Shown in pieces: positions 59,142-64,000 of a stretch of DNA of 64,000 nucleotides. The stretch covers positions 2,542,001 through 2,606,000 of the forward strand of contig JAHLEZ010000005.1 of assembly GCA_020726505.1 (NCBI GenBank), written 5' to 3'. The notes under the pieces are model-generated. The model did no database searches and was not told where the DNA came from. It saw only the letters and a list, made by a program, of their open reading frames with translations. The stretch comes from Leptodontidium sp. MPI-SDFR-AT-0119. Taxonomy: Eukaryota > Ascomycota > Leotiomycetes > Helotiales > Leptodontidiaceae. The position numbers and the translations under genes are program-made. The stretch's first letter is position 1. Each line of letters begins with the position of its first letter.

Positions 59142-60804
59142 AGCGTGTCGCCGATGTGTATCGGTAAGATTGTAGGACGTTGGGAATTAAACAGGGCGAC
59201 AAATTGTAACAAAATAAGAATCTGACAACGTAGCGTCGGATGACGTCAGCACCACTCGCCGTACTCGTACTCCAGTAATGTTATATCATGTGACTGCGAC
59301 GATTGGCCACCTCAGGGCTTTTCCCATCCAGACACCAATGTGTGGGCCAGCAAAGTCGAACTCCCACCTGTCCGTGGTCCTGGCTACGAACCTACGATTA
59401 CAATATTATTGTAGAGCCAACGGGAGACGAGCGCATACAGCTGGAGCTGGTGAGGTTGCAGTGTGGTATTGAGGCTGTGGTCGCAATACCGTGGCATGGC
59501 CTTATTCAGAACAGAGGACTACCAGCAAGATGGGTATCAAAACCATCCGACCACTCAATTCCCTGCCTCGCAAGCAGGTTGCGCTATTCAGATCTTGCTA
59601 ATGGTAGCCCAGGGAGCAATGCCCGCATTAGATGGAGAGGACACCTCTGAAATAACGCTATAGAGTTTCACCCAACCGGCCGGGGCTCGGAGGGTGTGCG
59701 CCACTCGTCTTGACGGCAGAATTCAGTGAAGGGCGAACGTAGTCGGGAGGGCTTGATATAGGAGAGAAGCAGGGCCGCTGTTAAAGAAGGAGAAAGCCAG
59801 AGTTTGGAGCACTGCGCGGGTGGGCGAGCCTGGAGGGGTATGGCGATAGAGGGTGCACGGTCAGAGGGAACAGTTGGATGGCACAACGGCACTTCGCCCG
59901 AGAAGACTATGCAGAGGCAGGCCCGAGGACGAACCCGCGAGAGTACCCTACATACCTGTCCAAACGCGAACTCACATCTTACAAGGCAGGAAGGCTAGAA
60001 CTTTGGTAGCGGCCGAGGCATGGGCGCTGCCAACAACAGGCTGGCGGATTGAGTATATCAAGGAGAATGAGCCCGCACTTTAGTTAGTAGGAGGGAAACA
60101 CTGTGCTAGAGCCGCAGGCTTGGGTTCTGGTGTAGAAACTTCTGTGAGACGCAGTCGGCCCTGATGGAGAGGAGAGATCCGGCATGGTATCGCGAAGCGG
60201 CCTTAAAGCAGCTGCGGGGCGAGGCATATAATGGCAGCGACGGTTAGGTGGTTTCCTGGCCGTGGGCAGGCTGGGGAGATTGACAGATGCGTGTGTCGGT
60301 CTACAAGAGCGTATTAGAGTCCACCTGGGTGGTGATACGGGGTAGGCTTAAGGAGCAAACTGCGGAGGTGACATAGGGTAAAGGTCTGGCCCACTGGAAC
60401 CCTCGAAGCAATAGCATGCCGGCTAGATCGAGCATTGAGCGGGAAAGATGTTGTAGGGGCTCTGGCATAGGAAGGAGCACGTCGCAGACGATGATGCAGA
60501 GAAAGGGAGGGAATAAGAGAGATAGGGTGGTCATTTTTGTGGACAACCAAGCGGCCATCAGGTTATTTCAGACTGAATTTAACTGGTAGATTAGGCGCGT
60601 ACATTGTTGCGGAGGCGATACCGCTGATAAACAAGCTACAAAGAGTCCCAAGGACGCCAGTTCGAACATTTCCATTCTTCCGTGCCCAAGTACTGCGATC
60701 CTTAAGGGCAAGCATTCATGTACGCCGTTACAGCGCTGGTATTTGGGTCGATGACTAAAATATCAAGGTCAGCATTGAACGAAACACTGAGAACAGGTAT
60801 ATCA
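59142..60804. other. Intergenic region
   Basis: About 1.7 kb of balanced composition. Overlapping short frames exist on both strands, the longest being 115 codons at 59,303-59,650. None shows a recognisable motif or splices convincingly, so I annotate none as a gene. The right end holds the 3' region of the multidomain gene that ends at 60,805. Confidence 0.45.
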
Positions 60805-63800
60805 CTAACTAATATACTCAGCACGTCCATCTCCATTGAGGTCTAGTGAATGAGTCAGTTTCACTTGCTACCTTGGAATTCCAGGGCCGTAATGTTTACT
60901 TACCAGCAAATACCACATTCGCTCCGCTCGAACCGTCACCCGTTGTGATGGTTCCTTGAGGATACCAGACTGGCTGGCCGGCATTGGGGCCATTATTTGG
61001 TCCACCACCATTTAGCCATTCTTTGACCGAGCCCGAACCCGAGCGATTAATTGTCAGGTAATCAGCTTTACCATCTCCGTTGATGTCTACTCTCGCAGAT
61101 TATTAAATGTCCCATTATAGAAGGCGATGACTTACCCGCAAATACAGTATTATTCCGAAGCGCACCAACTCCTGTGGCTATCACTCCCTGAGGGAGCCAT
61201 CCAACTTTCGCCGCATTCGGCCCATTGTCTCCAATTGGTCCAAGATTCAACCAACAAGTCACAGCACCATTCGCAGCAATTGAAAGATACTCAGCTCGCC
61301 CATCGCCGTTCAGATCTGCGAACACAACTGAGGATCCAGGAACGCCAGCACCGGTTGCAACAAACCCGTTGTAGAGCCAATTTACTTTGGCAGCATTTGG
61401 CCCGTTGTCGGGACCGCCTAGATTTAACCATGCTTCGACGCTGCCATTCGGGTGGACCCGGAGATATTCTGCTCTACCGTCGCCGTTCAAATCCTGAGTA
61501 TGAATTAGTCTTCGTAGGGATCGAGTATATGGAACTGCCTACAGCGAACTGAACTTCGTGTCTTGCCGCACCCACTCCTGTTGCAATAACACCTTGAGGT
61601 AACCAGTTGACAGTCGCTCCTGTAGTGCTTCCAATGCCGTTGGGCGGTCCGAGGTTCAAAAATGCGGTGACTGCGCCTTTTGCATCAACCCATAAGTACT
61701 CGGCTCTGCCATCCCCGTTCAAATCTACGGAGTGTTTTAGTTGACTGTATCAATCCGGTCAATCTGATAGGAATTGTGAGAAGATTACCTGCAAAGTGAA
61801 CAGCGTGAACGAGATTGTACCCCATGTCCGGGCAGGAATCTCCGGTTTTATCTATAATTTCTATACGGTCGTCTATAGGCGCGCAAGCACAAGTTTTAGC
61901 GTCTGTTTTGCTGTTTTGCATAGGTTAGCAATGGTTGGTATGATAGGTAGAATACTTGGGATAGGACTTGAGAACGGCTGGCAACCTAGGAAGTTCAATT
62001 CCTAGCTGACCAGAGAGACAAGGATATTTGAAAACTAATAGAGTCGCAGTGAAGATATTTCGGGTACCCTGCCTGACCTTTGATCTTTGATGATCAACGC
62101 ATGTAAGCCAGTTCAACCCAAATGGAACTTTTCGTTTTGAGAGTTCAAAACTTCAAATTGTTCAGATAAACTGACCTACACGGTTGATTGATTGAGGGGC
62201 GGCAAAAAAGAAAATTCGAAACTTACACATCCACACATTTTATCGATGGCCACGCATTAGCACCCAACCCAGCACCGTTCGCAATCTGTCCTTGAGGATA
62301 CCAGGTCGGCAGCTTGGCACATGTTATTAACCCTGAGCCAGTCGCAGGGGGACTGATCCAACCCAAAGCGTTTCCATACGCAATAGCATACGACCATGTA
62401 TCTCCCATGATTTTATAACCGCCATCGTTCGGGTGCAGGTCATCCGCGTAATTATCTGGAGCTAGTAAGCGAGTAAACATGTCCACGACCATGACTTTGG
62501 ATCCTTTAGCAGCTCGAGCCGCTACCACACCAGGGATAGCTTCATTGTAAGCGAGGATATTGGCTCGAGTTGCAGCACTCCCTGAAGTGACAATCTGTGA
62601 GACAAGAACCAAGGCATCTGGACAGGTAACCAAAATCTTGTCGATCAGATTTCCAAGTCGAGAAGGGGCTCCAGCTGGGTCTAAGGGAAGGTTCATATCG
62701 TTTGTTCCAGCATGAACTAGAACCACATTGGGACGGCTAGCTAGCGACGCGCTCGCGTAGGAGGCAATTTGGTCGATGGTTGCTCCGTTGTGGCCCTCAT
62801 TGCTATTGGCAGGCATGAAGCCGGATCGAACGGATCCAACGAGGTCGATTGTATTTCCATTCCCAGAAAGTTTAGCGAAAAGCTCCCCCCGATAACCATT
62901 CCCATCGGTACTTTGAAATCCATATGTAATGGAATCTATAATGGTCAATAAAGTCCTTGTTCTTCGTAGAAACTCTTTAATACATACCTCCCAACGGCAA
63001 GATTTTCAGCTTCGTATTAGAGACTTTCAACTTGTAACCATTTGCCAGCCATGCATGTCTTTGGGCAAGTTGCGCGGGTTCATAATCACCATCAGAATCG
63101 TATGTGTTTAGCGAGAAATTTCTGAATGAACTTCCAATGTTGGAGGAAGACTTATCTCCACATTGTGGCAACTGAGAGGTGAGGGATTGTGCCGAAAATG
63201 CAGCGAGTTGGGCTGGATCAAAATTTGGGGCTCCGCCGACATCCCCTGTGTACTCGAGAATGACCGGATTACCGTGATAATCAAGCGGGTCGTTGAGGAG
63301 CCTTCTGGTTGTTGTTGGGAAAAATGGATAACTGTTCTTGTTAGAAGTGTTGTGTCTATGATTGGGTAAAAGCTTGACTTACCTCCCAGTCTTGCTCTTG
63401 ACATAGTTAGCCATCGCGAACCATGCAAAACTGTCCGCTTATAGTAAAATAATATTAGCATTGACTCGCTAGTCCTTTGGAGAGACCTTATCATTCCGCT
63501 GAGCATAATAGCCGCTATATATTGGATCGCGATAACCTCCAACAATTTTAGAATTGATAACCCCATACGCTATTACTGTGTTTGTTTCTGTGCCCTTCTT
63601 GTATTGTATCTGTAAGTCAGTAATCAAAGGAGGGACTCCGTCTTCATCGTTATCCTGTTTCGCTCCCATGAACCAATCGAGATGCGTTGCCTCATGAATG
63701 AAAATGCGAGCTTAGTTATCGTAGTTCTGGAGGTTCATCCGTTCGTTCGGTTCTTGGTGTCGACTTGCAGCTGTAATTGCTTGGGCGAGAGTGAGCTTGG

Positions 63801-64000
63801 CAAAGAAAGCGTTACAGAACGTGATCTGGTTGTAATCGGCTCTCTCGTCCTCCTTCGCGTTTCCTCGGGGATCGCTGTATGCTTCCACTAGGTCACTCAT
63901 ATCATCTCCTGGAGGAACTGTGGGGGAGGAGCCGTCGGGGCATTTAGGGGCGTCGGGGTCTTCTACAGGGGCATCTCCGCACTCATTGGTAGGATCACCT
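60805..64000 (-). pseudogene. Zincin - SGNH/CE3 esterase - FG-GAP fusion protein, 5' end off window, broken
   Basis: Minus strand; exons can be joined from the window edge to a stop at 60,805. The first visible exon (64,000 to about 63,490) encodes a zincin-like region with IFIHEATHLDW, an HExxH metalloprotease motif. Next come 63,437-63,383 (SFAWFAMANYVKSKTG) and 63,331-62,988, which ends KILPLG. The CE3-type SGNH esterase starts there and continues in 62,935-62,227: catalytic Ser in GDSITYGFQS, block III HAGTNDMN, and DDLHPND with the catalytic Asp/His. A 316-nt intron leads to FG-GAP/VCBS exons (61,910-61,789; 61,724-61,543; 61,493-61,136; 61,086-60,904; 60,842-60,805), each resuming at D-L/I-NGDGRAEYL. 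An in-frame TAA at 63,712-63,714 precedes HEATH by six codons. The next intron lacks a GT donor at the expected place (ATAAGG). Such enzymes are normally secreted. Confidence 0.8.

Noticed and set aside
59303..59650. ORF of 115 codons on the plus strand
   Set aside because: No motif, no clear splice partner, and overlapping frames of similar length; judged chance.

Overview
The window is nuclear DNA of a filamentous ascomycete (Pezizomycotina; a leotiomycete is my guess, not shown). The signs are short spliceosomal introns of about 45-65 nt, two Zn2Cys6 regulators, a TRI12-type efflux pump, an NB-ARC/TPR immune-receptor relic, and a long AT-rich block in which glutamine and arginine codons have become stops by C-to-T change, the signature of repeat-induced point mutation (RIP). 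No rRNA, tRNA or CRISPR was recognised.

Layout. 0-20.3 kb is ordinary gene space: an MFS transporter (886-2748), a small N-myristoylation-type protein (5929-6393), a PRO1-like Zn2Cys6 regulator on the minus strand (6478-9292, reading frame broken at several points), a 1351-residue disordered protein (13430-17530) and a second Zn2Cys6 regulator (18331-20252). 21.5-23.3 kb holds a decayed NLR. 23,331-51,340 is one nested transposon block. 51.3-64 kb is a mixed border zone: a DUF2786-type gene split by a Mutator-like element (MULE), an acidic hypothetical protein, a TA-flanked MITE, and the 3' part of a multidomain gene (zincin, SGNH/CE3 esterase, FG-GAP repeats) with a premature stop.

The transposon block can be resolved fully. 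Two head-to-tail Helitrons, each about 6.1 kb, sit between a host A and T. Each received one 7686-bp Ty1/Copia element, in opposite orientations. The stretch between the two Copia elements (35,663-38,851) was then inverted. The proof is that each Copia element now has mismatched flanks, and exchanging the flanks restores two perfect 5-bp target duplications (ATATT and ACTTA). A 391-bp solo LTR (37,500-37,890) arrived later and is not visibly RIPed.

The best observations are this target-duplication-proven inversion, the tandem Helitron pair, an antisense ORF in the 3' part of both Copia copies, the same TAG stop in all four TPR units of the NLR, and the zincin-esterase-FG-GAP fusion. I found no clearly new defence or biosynthetic system.
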